Source of the DNA: Aestuariimicrobium sp. p3-SID1156
GTDB lineage: Bacteria > Actinomycetota > Actinomycetes > Propionibacteriales > Propionibacteriaceae
Direction: 5' to 3'
DNA length: 64,000 nucleotides
Assembly: GCF_025144225.1 (NCBI RefSeq)
Contig: NZ_JALXXB010000006.1
Location: 1 to 64,000 of the forward strand
The position numbers were made by a program, and so were the translations under genes. The notes under the pieces are model-generated. The model was not told the origin of the DNA. It did no database searches and saw only the letters and a list, made by a program, of their open reading frames with translations. Below, piece after piece: positions 52,889 to 61,215 of this stretch; position 1 is the stretch's first letter; each line of letters starts with the position of its first letter.

Positions 52889-54150
52889 ACATTCGCTACC
52901 GCACCCTTGCCTCCTTGGCCGCCCTCGCGCTCGTGATGAGCGCCTGCGCTCAGGACCGGGCCACCGCGCCGGGTGGCTCCAGCTCCCCCAGCCACGCCGC
53001 CAGCTCGAAGCATGAGCACGACCATGACCACGAGGTGCCCGGTGAGGGCAAGGAGGTCGGCAAGCGCGAGCCCCGCCTGGCCATCACCTATGAGGGCGGG
53101 GTCATGGTCGTCAACGCCGAGACCCTGAAGCTGATCAAGGACATCCCCCACCCCGCGAAGCACCTGCGCCTGCGCGAGTCCGGCGAGCACCGCTACCTGC
53201 TGCTGGACTCCGGCAACGGCCTGGAGACCCTCGACCTCGGCTCCTACACCAGGGCCCACGGCGACCATGGCCACTCCAAGGTTCTCCAACCCTCCCTCAC
53301 CGGCCAGAAGTTCGACGTGAAGAAGGCTGGCCATGTCTCCCCCAACGCCGATCACACCTTGGTCTTCGACGACGGTGACGGCTCCGTGGACGTGTACGCC
53401 ACCGAGCACATGTTCGAGAAGGACGCCAAGCCCGAGAAGACCGTCCAGCTCGCGGCCCACCACGGCAATGCCTACATGCTCGAGGGCGGCAACATCGTCC
53501 ACACCATCCCCGGCAAGGACGGCGCCCACGGCGTCCGCGTGATCGACAGGGATGGCAAGAAGCTGGCCGAGTCCACCGACTGCCCCGGCACCCACGGTGC
53601 TGCCGTGGCCAAGGGCGGGGCGATGACCTTCGGCTGCGAGGACGGCACCCTGCTGATCAAGGGCGACACGATCACCAAGATCAAGGCCAAGGACGGGTTC
53701 GCGCGCATGGGCAACCAGTACGGCCACAAGGACTCCAAGTACGTCTTCTCCGACTACAAGACCTCCGAGAAGGACCTGGCCAAGAAGGTCGCCGTCATCG
53801 ACACCGAGGCCGGCACCATGAAGGTCATCACCATGCCCACCCACTACGCCTGGCGCGGTATCGAGTTCAGCGCCGACGGCCACGGCCTTGTTCTCACCCA
53901 GGACGGCACCCTGCACGTGATCGACCCCGAGCACGGTGACATCCACAAGTCGATCAAGGTCCTCAAGCCCTTCACCGAGCCGGAGGAGTGGGAAAAGCCT
54001 TCCCCCACCATCCACGCCCAGGGCCACTGGGTCTACGTCACCGACCCCGCCACCAAGAAGGTCCACGCGATCGAGCTCAGTGTGAACAAGGTCATGACCA
54101 CCGGCACGCTGCCCCATGCCCCCAACGAGATCTCCGGCACGCTGGGATGA
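52885..54150 (+). CDS. aztD: AztD-like zinc-binding lipoprotein (zinc metallochaperone)
   Basis: Secreted lipoprotein of 421 aa. A signal peptide with lipobox VMSAC places the lipid-carrying cysteine at C21. A histidine-rich flexible stretch (HEHDHDHE near 40-50) precedes a beta-propeller-like body with repeated strands (GGVMVVNAETLKLIKDI, GDGSVDVYATEH, TLHVIDPEHGDI) and scattered His pairs. AztD proteins bind zinc in the envelope and pass it to the AztC binding protein of the AztABC importer. No aztABC genes are in the window. ATG 52885 fits the promoter; two upstream in-frame ATGs would lie inside the operator. Zur control is indicated by the box over the start. Confidence 0.85.
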   Translation: MNIRYRTLASLAALALVMSACAQDRATAPGGSSSPSHAASSKHEHDHDHEVPGEGKEVGKREPRLAITYEGGVMVVNAETLKLIKDIPHPAKHLRLRESGEHRYLLLDSGNGLETLDLGSYTRAHGDHGHSKVLQPSLTGQKFDVKKAGHVSPNADHTLVFDDGDGSVDVYATEHMFEKDAKPEKTVQLAAHHGNAYMLEGGNIVHTIPGKDGAHGVRVIDRDGKKLAESTDCPGTHGAAVAKGGAMTFGCEDGTLLIKGDTITKIKAKDGFARMGNQYGHKDSKYVFSDYKTSEKDLAKKVAVIDTEAGTMKVITMPTHYAWRGIEFSADGHGLVLTQDGTLHVIDPEHGDIHKSIKVLKPFTEPEEWEKPSPTIHAQGHWVYVTDPATKKVHAIELSVNKVMTTGTLPHAPNEISGTLG

Positions 54151-54182
54151 CGTGCGTCTCAGTCCTGCCCTGATCAGGCGCG

Positions 54183-54225
54183 GACTCCTCCTGTCCTCCT
54201 GTATCAGGTACAGTGGACAGGAGTC
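54183..54225 (+). terminator. terminator-like hairpin after aztD
   Basis: Stem of 16 bp with a TCC bulge: GACTCC...TGTCC...CTGTA pairs with TACAG...GGACA...GGAGTC, loop TCAGG. It lies 32 bp after the aztD stop. TACAGT inside it could alternatively be a -10 toward glgA. The rest of 54226-54403 contains a CCCCAC/GTGGGG hairpin and no convincing gene. Confidence 0.55.
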
Positions 54226-54403
54226 GCAGCTGTGTGACGCATGCGGGTGAGGCCTATGAGTGAGGCGCCCCACTTCCCGTGGGGAGAACTGGGTGCAAGT
54301 CCTGGCGCCCGCTCGCTGGACGCAGGGTCCGCGGCCACCGGCCCGGGCCCTTCGTCGTCCCTGACCCCCTCCCCTGCGGGCTCGGGTGTGGAACGATCAG
54401 GGC

Positions 54404-55603
54404 ATGAAGGTTTCGATCCTCACCCGTGAGTACCCGCCGAGCATCTACGGCGGCGCCGGAGTCCATGTGGCCCAGCTCGTTCCTCAGCTCCGCAAGCTCG
54501 TCGAGGTTGATGTGCAGTGCATGGGCGAGCCGCGCGAGGGTGCCACTGCCCACCCCGAGGACTTCCCCTCGGGAGCCAATCCCGCGCTGCGAGTCTTCGG
54601 TGCTGACCTGTCCATGGTCGCCTCCCTCCCCGAGGAGCTCGACCTGGTGCATTCCCATACCTGGTACGCGAACCTGGCCGGCCACCTCGGCGGACTGTTC
54701 CGCTCGATCCCCCACGTCGTCTCGGCACACTCGCTCGAGCCCCACCGGCCCTGGAAGGCCGAGCAGCTCGGCGGTGGCTACCACCTGTCCTCCTGGGCGG
54801 AGAAGACCGCCTACGACGGCGCTGATGCCGTGATCGCGGTGAGTGAGGGCATGAAGCGGGACGTGCTTGCGTCCTACCCCGACCTGGACCCCACCAAGAT
54901 GCATGTGGTGCGCAATGGCATCGACACCGAGGAGTTCCAGCCGGACACCGGCACCGACGTCCTGGAGGAGATCGGGATGGACCCGAGCCGTCCCAGCGTC
55001 GTTTTCGTGGGTCGCATCACCCGCCAGAAGGGGCTCATCCACCTCGTCCGGGCTGCGCGCCAGTTCGACCCGAAGACCCAGCTGATCCTGCTCGCCGGCG
55101 CCCCCGACACCCCTGAGATCGCCCAGGAGTTCCACCTCGCCTTCGACGACCTGAAGGCCGAACGTGGAGGAAATGTCGTCTGGGTGCAGGAGATGCTCCC
55201 CCGTCGCTCGGTACGCCAGGTGTTGAGCCACGCCACCGTTTTCGCCTGCCCGTCGGTCTACGAGCCGCTGGGCATCGTGAACCTGGAGGCCATGGCCTGC
55301 CAGACTGCGGTCGTCGCGTCTGCGGTCGGCGGGATCCCCGAGGTCGTGGTGGACGGTGAGACCGGACGCCTGATCGAGTACACCCCGGCCAAGGCCGAGG
55401 ACGCCGCCTACGTCGCCGACTTCGAGAGCCGATTCGCCGCCGCCATCAACGAGCTGACCACAGATGCCGAGCGGGCTGACCAGATGGGTCGCGCCGGGCG
55501 CGAGCGCTGCATCGCCGAGTTCAGCTGGGAGAAGATCGCCCAGCAGACCGTCGAGGTCTACCAGGCCGCCATGGCGCGCCACCAGAAGCGCACTCGCGCC
55601 TGA
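54404..55603 (+). CDS. glgA: GT4 glycogen synthase/alpha-maltose-1-phosphate synthase (GlgA/GlgM)
   Basis: GT-B glycosyltransferase of 399 aa using ADP-glucose from GlgC. ILTREYPPSIYGGAGVHV near the N-terminus is the acceptor-side loop; FVGRITRQKGLIHLVRAA is the start of the nucleotide-sugar domain; PSVYEPLGIVNLEAMACQTAVVAS holds the E-x7-E pair. The actinobacterial enzyme is GT4 (not GT5) and in mycobacteria makes maltose-1-phosphate for the GlgE pathway; which product is made here is not decided by sequence. ATG 54404 was chosen over GTG 54386. AACGAT lies 6 nt before it, a weak leaderless signal. Confidence 0.93.
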   Translation: MKVSILTREYPPSIYGGAGVHVAQLVPQLRKLVEVDVQCMGEPREGATAHPEDFPSGANPALRVFGADLSMVASLPEELDLVHSHTWYANLAGHLGGLFRSIPHVVSAHSLEPHRPWKAEQLGGGYHLSSWAEKTAYDGADAVIAVSEGMKRDVLASYPDLDPTKMHVVRNGIDTEEFQPDTGTDVLEEIGMDPSRPSVVFVGRITRQKGLIHLVRAARQFDPKTQLILLAGAPDTPEIAQEFHLAFDDLKAERGGNVVWVQEMLPRRSVRQVLSHATVFACPSVYEPLGIVNLEAMACQTAVVASAVGGIPEVVVDGETGRLIEYTPAKAEDAAYVADFESRFAAAINELTTDAERADQMGRAGRERCIAEFSWEKIAQQTVEVYQAAMARHQKRTRA

Positions 55604-55624
55604 CGTGGGTTGCGCGGGGACACG

Positions 55625-55657
55625 ACACGGCGCCGACCGCAATGGTCGGCGCCGTGT
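55625..55657. terminator. bidirectional terminator hairpin
   Basis: Perfect 14-bp stem ACACGGCGCCGACC / GGTCGGCGCCGTGT with 5-nt loop, between the convergent stops of glgA and the DUF3117 gene. Confidence 0.85.
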
Positions 55658-55679
55658 ACCTGTTGTCAGTGGGTGCAGA

Positions 55680-55859
55680 TCACTGAGGGAGCTTGAGCTC
55701 CGGGTCCTTGAGGCAGGTCAGGAGTGCGGTGGCCTCCTCGGCATTGAGCTCCACCACGAGCCGCCCGCCTCCGTCGACGGGGACGCGCATGATGATGCCG
55801 CGACCTTCCTTGGTGACCTCCATCGGGCCATCACCGGTACGGGGCTTCATTGCTGCCAT
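55680..55859 (-). CDS. DUF3117 small protein (Rv1211 family)
   Basis: Short protein of 59 aa, easily missed by gene finders. It reads MAAMKPRTGDGP, then MEVTKEGRGIIMRVP, VDGGGRLVVEL and ends KDPELKLPQ, the full pattern of the actinobacterial DUF3117 family. AAGGAGTG lies upstream of ATG 55859; a second ATG at 55850 is also possible. Family function is unknown. Its place beside glgA matches mycobacterial gene order. Confidence 0.92.
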   Translation of the reverse strand: MAAMKPRTGDGPMEVTKEGRGIIMRVPVDGGGRLVVELNAEEATALLTCLKDPELKLPQ

Positions 55860-55902
55860 GTGGACACACTCCTTGCTTCAGCCGAAGATCGATCAGCTCC
55901 CA

Positions 55903-56307
55903 TTATTCCGTATCATTCCAACTCGCGCGTCGTGTGGCACCGGCGAGCTGGTCGGCCAGCCGCTCCACGACCAGGTCCACCTGCCCCATGTGGTAGCCGC
56001 TGGTGACGACCTCGAAGGTCGCAGCGTGCAGCTCAGCAGGGGTCACCGGTACTGGACGCCCGGAGGCGTCCTGGGTCAGGCTTCGCGCGACCCGCGCCAT
56101 CAGCTCGTCGACCTCGTGGGGTGCGTAGCCGCGCAGGGCCCGACCGAAGTGCAACCCCTGGACGTCCGCGGCAGTGAACTCGCCCTCGGGCAGGCGTGGT
56201 ACCGGGTGGTCGTCGACGAGGTCGGGCATCTCGCCGAACTTCCCGGAGGCAAGGAAGGCTCCGGTGGCGATGATGCCCACCGCGATCAGGCCAAGGATCC
56301 ACATCAT
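55903..56307 (-). CDS. DivIVA-domain membrane-anchored protein
   Basis: Protein of 134 aa. An N-terminal membrane helix (WILGLIAVGIIATGAFLAS) is followed by a linker and a DivIVA-like motif, LHFGRALRGYAPHEVDELMARV (about 58-80), the curved-membrane or polar-growth type module. The C-terminus is helical (GYHMGQVDLVVERLADQL). The start ATG 56307 lies 7 nt from TAGGCT (56315-56320); an ATG at 56304 is adjacent. The -10 overlaps the stop codon of the upstream LOG gene. Possibly linked to cell-wall growth, but function is unproven. Confidence 0.82.
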   Translation of the reverse strand: MMWILGLIAVGIIATGAFLASGKFGEMPDLVDDHPVPRLPEGEFTAADVQGLHFGRALRGYAPHEVDELMARVARSLTQDASGRPVPVTPAELHAATFEVVTSGYHMGQVDLVVERLADQLAGATRRASWNDTE

Positions 56308-56320
56308 GCGGAGAAGCCTA
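56308..56320 (-). promoter_or_regulatory. DivIVA-domain gene -10 overlapping the LOG stop codon
   Basis: TAGGCT (minus strand, 56315-56320), 7 nt, ATG 56307. Its first three bases are the TAG stop of the LOG gene. Confidence 0.6.
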
Positions 56321-57112
56321 TTCCTCCAGGAGTCCGGGCTCGTCCAGCACCGGGCCGGTGATGACGTGCGCCAGCGCCTCCTCGATGTCGTCGGTGCACA
56401 GGAAGCTCTCGAGATCACGCTCAGCGACGTAACCCTCCCCCAGGACCTTCTCGCGCATCCAGGCGATCAGGCCAGCCCAGTACTCGGTGCCGAAGAGGAC
56501 GACGGGGAAATGCTGCACCTTGCCGGTCTGGGCCAGGGTCATGGCCTCGAAGAGCTCGTCGAAGGTGCCCAGGCCGCCGGGCATCACAATGAACCCCTGC
56601 GCGTACTTCAGGAACATCACCTTGCGGGCGAAGAAGTAGCGGAAGTTGATGCCGAGGTTGACGTACTCGTTCATCGAGGTCTCGAAGGGCAGCTCGATGC
56701 CCAGCCCGACCGAGGTGCCCCCGGCCTCGGAGGCGCCCTTGTTGGCGGCCTCCATGATGCCGGGGCCACCCCCGGTGATCACCGCGTAGTCGCGCTCCAC
56801 CAGGCCTCGGGCGAGGTCCTCGGCAGCGTGGTACATGGGGTGGTCGGCCTTGGTGCGGGCCGAACCGAAGATCGAGATGGCGGGGCCGAGGTCGGCCAGG
56901 GTGCCGAAGCCCTCCACGAACTCAGCCTGGATGCGCAGCACGCGCCAGGGGTCGGAGTGCACCCAGTCGTCGCCACCGCGACCCTGCAGCAGGCGCTGGT
57001 CGGTGGTCGTGGGCTGGATCTGGTCCTGCCGTCGGATCACCGGGCCGGCGTGGACCGCCGAACCCGAGGGCCTGGGGGCGTTGTCGATGGGACGGGACGT
57101 GCGATGGGGCAT
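56318..57112 (-). CDS. LOG-family nucleoside 5'-monophosphate phosphoribohydrolase (TIGR00730)
   Basis: Rossmann-like protein of 264 aa. GGGPGIMEAANKGASEAGG and MPGGLGTFDELFEAMT are the two diagnostic motifs (PGGxGTxxE carries the catalytic Glu). LOG enzymes cleave cytokinin-type or other nucleotide 5'-monophosphates to base plus ribose-5-phosphate; Rv1205 is the mycobacterial example. The N-terminal 55 residues before SIFGSAR are a basic, disordered extension. GAGAGGA precedes ATG 57112. It lies 24 bp after dapE and probably shares its transcript. Confidence 0.92.
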   Translation of the reverse strand: MPHRTSRPIDNAPRPSGSAVHAGPVIRRQDQIQPTTTDQRLLQGRGGDDWVHSDPWRVLRIQAEFVEGFGTLADLGPAISIFGSARTKADHPMYHAAEDLARGLVERDYAVITGGGPGIMEAANKGASEAGGTSVGLGIELPFETSMNEYVNLGINFRYFFARKVMFLKYAQGFIVMPGGLGTFDELFEAMTLAQTGKVQHFPVVLFGTEYWAGLIAWMREKVLGEGYVAERDLESFLCTDDIEEALAHVITGPVLDEPGLLEE

Positions 57113-57136
57113 GGTGCGTCCTCTCAGGGTCGGTGG

Positions 57137-58204
57137 TCAGGCGGTCAGCCAGCGCTGGAGCGCAGCATGGCAGGTCTCGAGGTCGGAGACGGGGCAGAAC
57201 TCGTCGTCCATGTGGGCCTTGCCGGGGTCACCGGGGCCGAAGTTCACCGCAGGCACTTCGAGGGTGGCGAAGCGGGCCACATCTGTCCAGCCGTACTTCG
57301 CGCGTGGGCTGGCACCGACAGCCTCGACGAACTTCGCGGCGGCCGGGCGGTCGAGGCCGGGGCGGGCACCAGGGGCCATGTCGGTGAACTCGAGCTCCCA
57401 GCCGGAGAAGTGCTCGCGCATGACCTGCTCGGCGTCCTCCGGGAGCTTGTCGGGGGCGAAACGGTAGTTGACGGTGAGAGTGGCGGCGTCCGGCACGACA
57501 TTGCCGGCGATGCCGCCGCGGATGTCGACGGCATTGAGGCCCTCACGGTAGAGCAGCCCATCCACCTCGATCTCGCGGGCGTCGAACTCGGCGAGGCGGG
57601 TGAGGACCGGGCCGAGGTCGTGGATGGCATTGTGCCCCAGCCAGGAGCGGGCCGAGTGCGCAGCGACACCGGAGGTGCGAATCAGGAAGCGGCAGGTTCC
57701 CTGGCAGCCGCCCTCCACGGAGGCTGAGGTTGGCTCCATGAGGACGGCGAAATCGGCCTGGAGAAGGTGGGGGTGCTCGCGACCCAGGGCTCCCAAACCA
57801 TTGCGGCTGGACTCGACCTCCTCGCAGTCGTAGAAGATCCAGGTCACGTCGCGCGTGGGTTCGGTGACCTCGACGGCATTCTTGAGCATCACCGCCACCC
57901 CGCCCTTCATGTCACAGGTGCCACGGCCGTAGACGCGGTCACCCTCGAGCCGGCTTGGCAGGTTGCCGGCGACCGGGACCGTGTCGAGGTGGCCGGCGAT
58001 CACGACACGTTCGGGGCGCCCACGCTTCGTGCGTCCGACGACCGTGTGGCCGTACCGAATGACCTCGAGGTGCGCAGCGCTGAGGAGGATGCGTTCGACC
58101 TCATCGGCCAGGGGGCCCTCGTTGCCACTGACCGACTCGATGTCGACCACCTGCTGGAGGAGGGTGGTCAGGTCCGAGTGGGGATCGATCCGGGGGTTCT
58201 CCAT
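57137..58204 (-). CDS. dapE: succinyl-diaminopimelate desuccinylase
   Basis: M20-family dizinc hydrolase of 355 aa that releases succinate from N-succinyl-LL-diaminopimelate. IAGHLDTVP (His and catalytic Asp), GRGTCDMKGG (bridging Asp), YDCEEVESSRNG (catalytic Glu and ligand) and the terminal PGDPGKAHMDDEF (His ligand) are all in place. ATG 58204 lies 7 nt from TAGGCT, so it is leaderless. It is divergent from dapD, the enzyme two steps earlier in the same pathway. Confidence 0.95.
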   Translation of the reverse strand: MENPRIDPHSDLTTLLQQVVDIESVSGNEGPLADEVERILLSAAHLEVIRYGHTVVGRTKRGRPERVVIAGHLDTVPVAGNLPSRLEGDRVYGRGTCDMKGGVAVMLKNAVEVTEPTRDVTWIFYDCEEVESSRNGLGALGREHPHLLQADFAVLMEPTSASVEGGCQGTCRFLIRTSGVAAHSARSWLGHNAIHDLGPVLTRLAEFDAREIEVDGLLYREGLNAVDIRGGIAGNVVPDAATLTVNYRFAPDKLPEDAEQVMREHFSGWELEFTDMAPGARPGLDRPAAAKFVEAVGASPRAKYGWTDVARFATLEVPAVNFGPGDPGKAHMDDEFCPVSDLETCHAALQRWLTA

Positions 58205-58242
58205 GATTCTGAGCCTAGTGTCACTCCCCTACGATGGAGGGC
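58205..58242. promoter_or_regulatory. divergent leaderless promoters of dapE and dapD
   Basis: Minus strand TAGGCT (58212-58217), 7 nt, ATG 58204. Plus strand TACGAT (58230-58235), 7 nt, ATG 58243. The 38-bp gap holds both -10s, so the promoters overlap. Confidence 0.65.
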
Positions 58243-59187
58243 ATGACTGATGCGACAACCTTCTCCCGACCCGCCTGGGCATGGGGCCTGGCGACGGTGC
58301 ACGAGTCGGGTCAGGTGCTGGACACCTGGTACCCCTCGCCCCAGCTGGGCCTGCCGGACGACAGCCCGGCCCCCGAGCAGCTGCGCTCGGCGCAGACCTT
58401 CGACGATGCTCGTCGCGTCGAGTCACGCGCAGTGCGCACGGTCATCGATCTGGACGCCGCCCCGGCCGACGCTGCGGACGCCTACCTGCGCCTGCACCTG
58501 TTGAGCCATCGCCTGGTCAAGCCCCATGGCTTGGTCATGGACGGCATCTTCGGCGCGCTGCCGAATGTCGTGTGGACCTCGGCCGGCCCCTGCGCGGTGG
58601 ATGACTTCGAACGCACCCGCGCTGCCCTGCGCGCGGCTCGCGGCCAGCTGACCGTGCTGAGCGTGGACAAGTTCCCGCGGATGACCGACTACGTGGTGCC
58701 TTCGGGGGTGCGGATCGGTGACGCCTCGCGAGTACGCCTGGGCGCCCACCTGGCCAGCGGCACCACCGTCATGCACGAGGGCTTCGTGAACTTCAACGCG
58801 GGCACCCTCGGGGCATCCATGGTCGAGGGACGCATCTCGGCCGGCGTCGTGGTCGGGGACGGTTCCGACGTCGGTGGCGGTGCCTCGATCATGGGGACGC
58901 TGTCCGGCGGCGGCAAGGAGGTCATCTCGATCGGCGAGGGGTGCCTGTTGGGCGCCAACGCCGGTGTGGGGATCTCGCTGGGCGACAACTGCGTGGTGGA
59001 GGCCGGCCTGTATGTGACCGCCGCCAGCAAGGTCACCCTCGACGACGGCCGCGTGGTGAAGGCGAGCGAGCTGTCCGGTGCGAGCGACCTGCTGTTCATC
59101 CGCGACTCGGTGACCGGGACGGTGCTCGCCCGCAGCCGTGGCGGCAAGAGCGTGGAGCTGAACGAAGCCCTCCACCAGAACGACTGA
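58243..59187 (+). CDS. dapD: tetrahydrodipicolinate N-succinyltransferase, actinobacterial type
   Basis: Trimeric acyltransferase of 314 aa that succinylates tetrahydrodipicolinate with succinyl-CoA. The N-terminal domain is specific to the actinobacterial type. The second half is a left-handed beta-helix with hexapeptide repeats ([44 protein letters not shown]), including the conserved [13 protein letters not shown] 58243 was taken because TACGAT is 7 nt upstream and the in-frame ATG 58234 lies inside that hexamer. Confidence 0.95.
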   Translation: MTDATTFSRPAWAWGLATVHESGQVLDTWYPSPQLGLPDDSPAPEQLRSAQTFDDARRVESRAVRTVIDLDAAPADAADAYLRLHLLSHRLVKPHGLVMDGIFGALPNVVWTSAGPCAVDDFERTRAALRAARGQLTVLSVDKFPRMTDYVVPSGVRIGDASRVRLGAHLASGTTVMHEGFVNFNAGTLGASMVEGRISAGVVVGDGSDVGGGASIMGTLSGGGKEVISIGEGCLLGANAGVGISLGDNCVVEAGLYVTAASKVTLDDGRVVKASELSGASDLLFIRDSVTGTVLARSRGGKSVELNEALHQND

Positions 59188-59199
59188 CCCGCGACTGCG

Positions 59200-60069
59200 A
59201 TGCGATCGGTCGGTGCCCAGATTGCGCTGCTCCTTGTCTGCCTGCTGGTCGTCCTGGGCCTGCTCTTCGGCGCCGGGTGGTGGCTGGTGAGCCGCTGGGA
59301 CCCTGAGGTTCCCGGCCCAGCCCCGGTGGCAGAGGGCTGCGTGGCCCGCGCAGGGGATGTCAGCTACTTCCTGACCCCGGAGCAGGCGAAATGGGCGTCA
59401 GTGATCGTGGCGGAGTCCATTCGCCGCGACCTGCCCCCGCGGGCGGCGTCCATCGCGTTGGCGACGGCGATGCAGGAGTCGAGCCTGCGCAACATCGACT
59501 ACGGCGACCGCGACTCGGTGGGGCTCTTCCAGCAGCGTCCCTCCCAGGGCTGGGGCACCGTCGAGCAGATCATGGACCCCTGGTACTCCTCGGGGGAGTT
59601 CTACGACCACCTGGTGAAGGTGAAGGGCTGGCAGACCGGCGACATCAATGACGTGGCCCAGAAGGTGCAGCGCTCCGGCGTCCCAGATGGGTACCGCAAG
59701 CATGAGGAGAATGCGAAGGCGCTGGCCAGCGTCCTGACCGGCAATACCCCGGCCGGGCTGAGTTGTGCGGTGCGCCAGGCGACGCCGGAGAAGAGCGTCC
59801 ACCAGCAGGTGCTGACCAAGGGCCTCAAGGGCAAGGTCGCGGTGAGCCAGACCGGAGGCGTGATGACCCTGACGGCGAAGTCGCCGACCCTGGCCTGGGC
59901 GGCGGGCCAGCTGATGATGGCCAGCGTGCGCGATGCCAAGGTCCGCAAGGTCGAGGTCGGCCGCGAGGCCGGCCAGGGTCAGAGCTGGATCATGCTGCCC
60001 GATGAGTACGCCGTGTGGGGTGGGACTCCTGCCCCGGCAGGCACCGTCGCGACCATCACCTTCGGCTGA
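59200..60069 (+). CDS. membrane-anchored lysozyme-like protein
   Basis: Protein of 289 aa with one N-terminal membrane anchor (IALLLVCLLVVLGLLFGAGW, about 8-30), the rest outside. The segment ASIALATAMQESSLRNIDYGD with the later DSVGLFQQRPSQGWGT resembles the lysozyme/SLT transglycosylase fold, E being the candidate catalytic acid. Homologues are widespread in actinobacteria as uncharacterised proteins. A peptidoglycan-cleaving or -binding role is inferred. Two cysteines (near 47 and 188) could pair. It starts 12 bp after dapD; its stop overlaps the ATG of the next gene (TGATG). Confidence 0.75.
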   Translation: MRSVGAQIALLLVCLLVVLGLLFGAGWWLVSRWDPEVPGPAPVAEGCVARAGDVSYFLTPEQAKWASVIVAESIRRDLPPRAASIALATAMQESSLRNIDYGDRDSVGLFQQRPSQGWGTVEQIMDPWYSSGEFYDHLVKVKGWQTGDINDVAQKVQRSGVPDGYRKHEENAKALASVLTGNTPAGLSCAVRQATPEKSVHQQVLTKGLKGKVAVSQTGGVMTLTAKSPTLAWAAGQLMMASVRDAKVRKVEVGREAGQGQSWIMLPDEYAVWGGTPAPAGTVATITFG

Positions 60070-61169
60070 TGCTGGAACTCTCGCGAAGGGACGCGCGCAG
60101 GCTCGCGGTGCGGGCCCAGTTGTTGGCGCACCCTCGCCCGCAGAGCGTCGCGGAGGTAGCCGAGGGGCTGTCCGCGATCCAGATGGACCTGACCGCGCAC
60201 GTGGCCACGAGCCCGGAGCTGGTGTTCTGGAGTCGGGTGGGGCGTGGTTTCCGGCGCGGGGACCTCGACGCTGCCATCGCCGAGAGGGAGCTGGTGGAGA
60301 TCGGCGCCTACCTGCGCGCTGCCGCCGATGTCCCGCTGCACCGGGTGGTGATGGCTGATTGGCCGGGCGACTCGGCGGACCCCTACCTGCAGTCGGTGGC
60401 AGCTTGGGTGGAGGACAACTCCCGTGCACGGGAGGAGGTGCTGGCCCAACTGGCCGGGGCGGACGAACTGACGGCACGCGAGTTCGAGGACATCCACTTC
60501 GAGCGAGAGTGGCGGTCATCCGGGTGGAACAACCAGAAGAGCCTGACCATGCTGCTGGAGCGCCTGGCCGAGCGCGGTGAGGTGGCTGTGAGCCGTCGGC
60601 AGGGGCGCGAGCGGGTGTGGGCGTTGGCTGACGACGTCTTCCCCGCTGCTGCGGCGGCAGTCTCGGCGGAGGAGGCGCACCGCGAGCTGATGGTTCGGCG
60701 GCTGCGAAGTCTGGGCCTGGCGCGGGAGAAGGCCGCCAAAGTGCCTTCCGAACCGTTGGACGTTGGCCCGGTTGGCGAGCCAGCGGTCGTGGATGGGGTG
60801 AAGGGGACCTGGCGGGTTGATCCTGAGCTGCTGGATGCAGAGTTCCGGGGGCGAACGGCGTTGCTCTCCCCTCTCGACCGGCTGGTGGTGGACCGGAAGA
60901 GGCTTGATGAGCTGTTCGAGTTCGACTTCGCTCTGGAGATGTACAAGCCCGCCGAGGTGCGGATCTGGGGCTACTACGCGCTGCCGGTGTTGCACCTGGA
61001 TCGGCTGGTCGGCACCGTGGACGCGCAGGCGGTGCGTGACGAGGGCGTGCTGCGAGTGCACGGCATCCGCGAGGAGGGCGATTGGTCGGGGGCCGTGCGA
61101 CGGGCTGTCGATGCGGAACTCGAGACCTTGGCTCACTACTTGCAGCTTGAGCTGGCTCGCAGCCGGTAG
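60069..61169 (+). CDS. YcaQ-family winged-helix protein (putative crosslink-repair DNA glycosylase)
   Basis: Protein of 366 aa with the layout of the YcaQ/AlkZ-like family. It starts LSRRDARRLAVRAQLL, has an IQMDLTAHV segment, a winged-helix middle part with SLTMLLERLAERGEVAVSRRQG, and ends in the conserved LLSPLDRLVVDRKRLDELFEFDF and EMYKPAEVRIWGYYALPVL. Some relatives unhook DNA interstrand crosslinks. The catalytic QxQ/QxD motif of AlkZ corresponds to IQMD here. ATG 60069 overlaps the stop of the lysozyme-like gene. Function is by family only. Confidence 0.83.
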   Translation: MLELSRRDARRLAVRAQLLAHPRPQSVAEVAEGLSAIQMDLTAHVATSPELVFWSRVGRGFRRGDLDAAIAERELVEIGAYLRAAADVPLHRVVMADWPGDSADPYLQSVAAWVEDNSRAREEVLAQLAGADELTAREFEDIHFEREWRSSGWNNQKSLTMLLERLAERGEVAVSRRQGRERVWALADDVFPAAAAAVSAEEAHRELMVRRLRSLGLAREKAAKVPSEPLDVGPVGEPAVVDGVKGTWRVDPELLDAEFRGRTALLSPLDRLVVDRKRLDELFEFDFALEMYKPAEVRIWGYYALPVLHLDRLVGTVDAQAVRDEGVLRVHGIREEGDWSGAVRRAVDAELETLAHYLQLELARSR

Positions 61170-61175
61170 GCATGC

Positions 61176-61191
61176 CCCTGCCGTGGCAGGG
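61176..61191 (+). terminator. short hairpin after the YcaQ-like gene
   Basis: CCCTGCC GT GGCAGGG, 7-bp stem with 2-nt gap, 6 bp after the stop. Weak terminator candidate. Confidence 0.4.
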
Positions 61192-61203
61192 CAGGAATCT
61201 TCG

Positions 61204-61215
61204 TAGAGTGCGTGC
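61204..61215 (+). promoter_or_regulatory. -10 hexamer of the small unknown gene, leaderless start
   Basis: TAGAGT (61204-61209), 6 nt, ATG 61216. Confidence 0.6.

Noticed and set aside
54277..54330. Stretch GGGTGCAAGTCC with nearby GGGGAG resembling part of a cobalamin riboswitch.
   Set aside because: The pairing around it does not form the expected stem, and the other conserved blocks (GCCACTG, GGGAAGG, the 3' GGA-ACC-GCC part) are missing. The downstream gene is glgA. A covariance-model search with the cobalamin family would settle it; a hit above threshold would overturn this rejection.
54241..54429. Possible 62-codon plus-strand gene before glgA.
   Set aside because: It overlaps the glgA start in another frame, has no ribosome site or -10 at the right place, and the composition (Ser, Pro, Gly) is that of random high-GC sequence.
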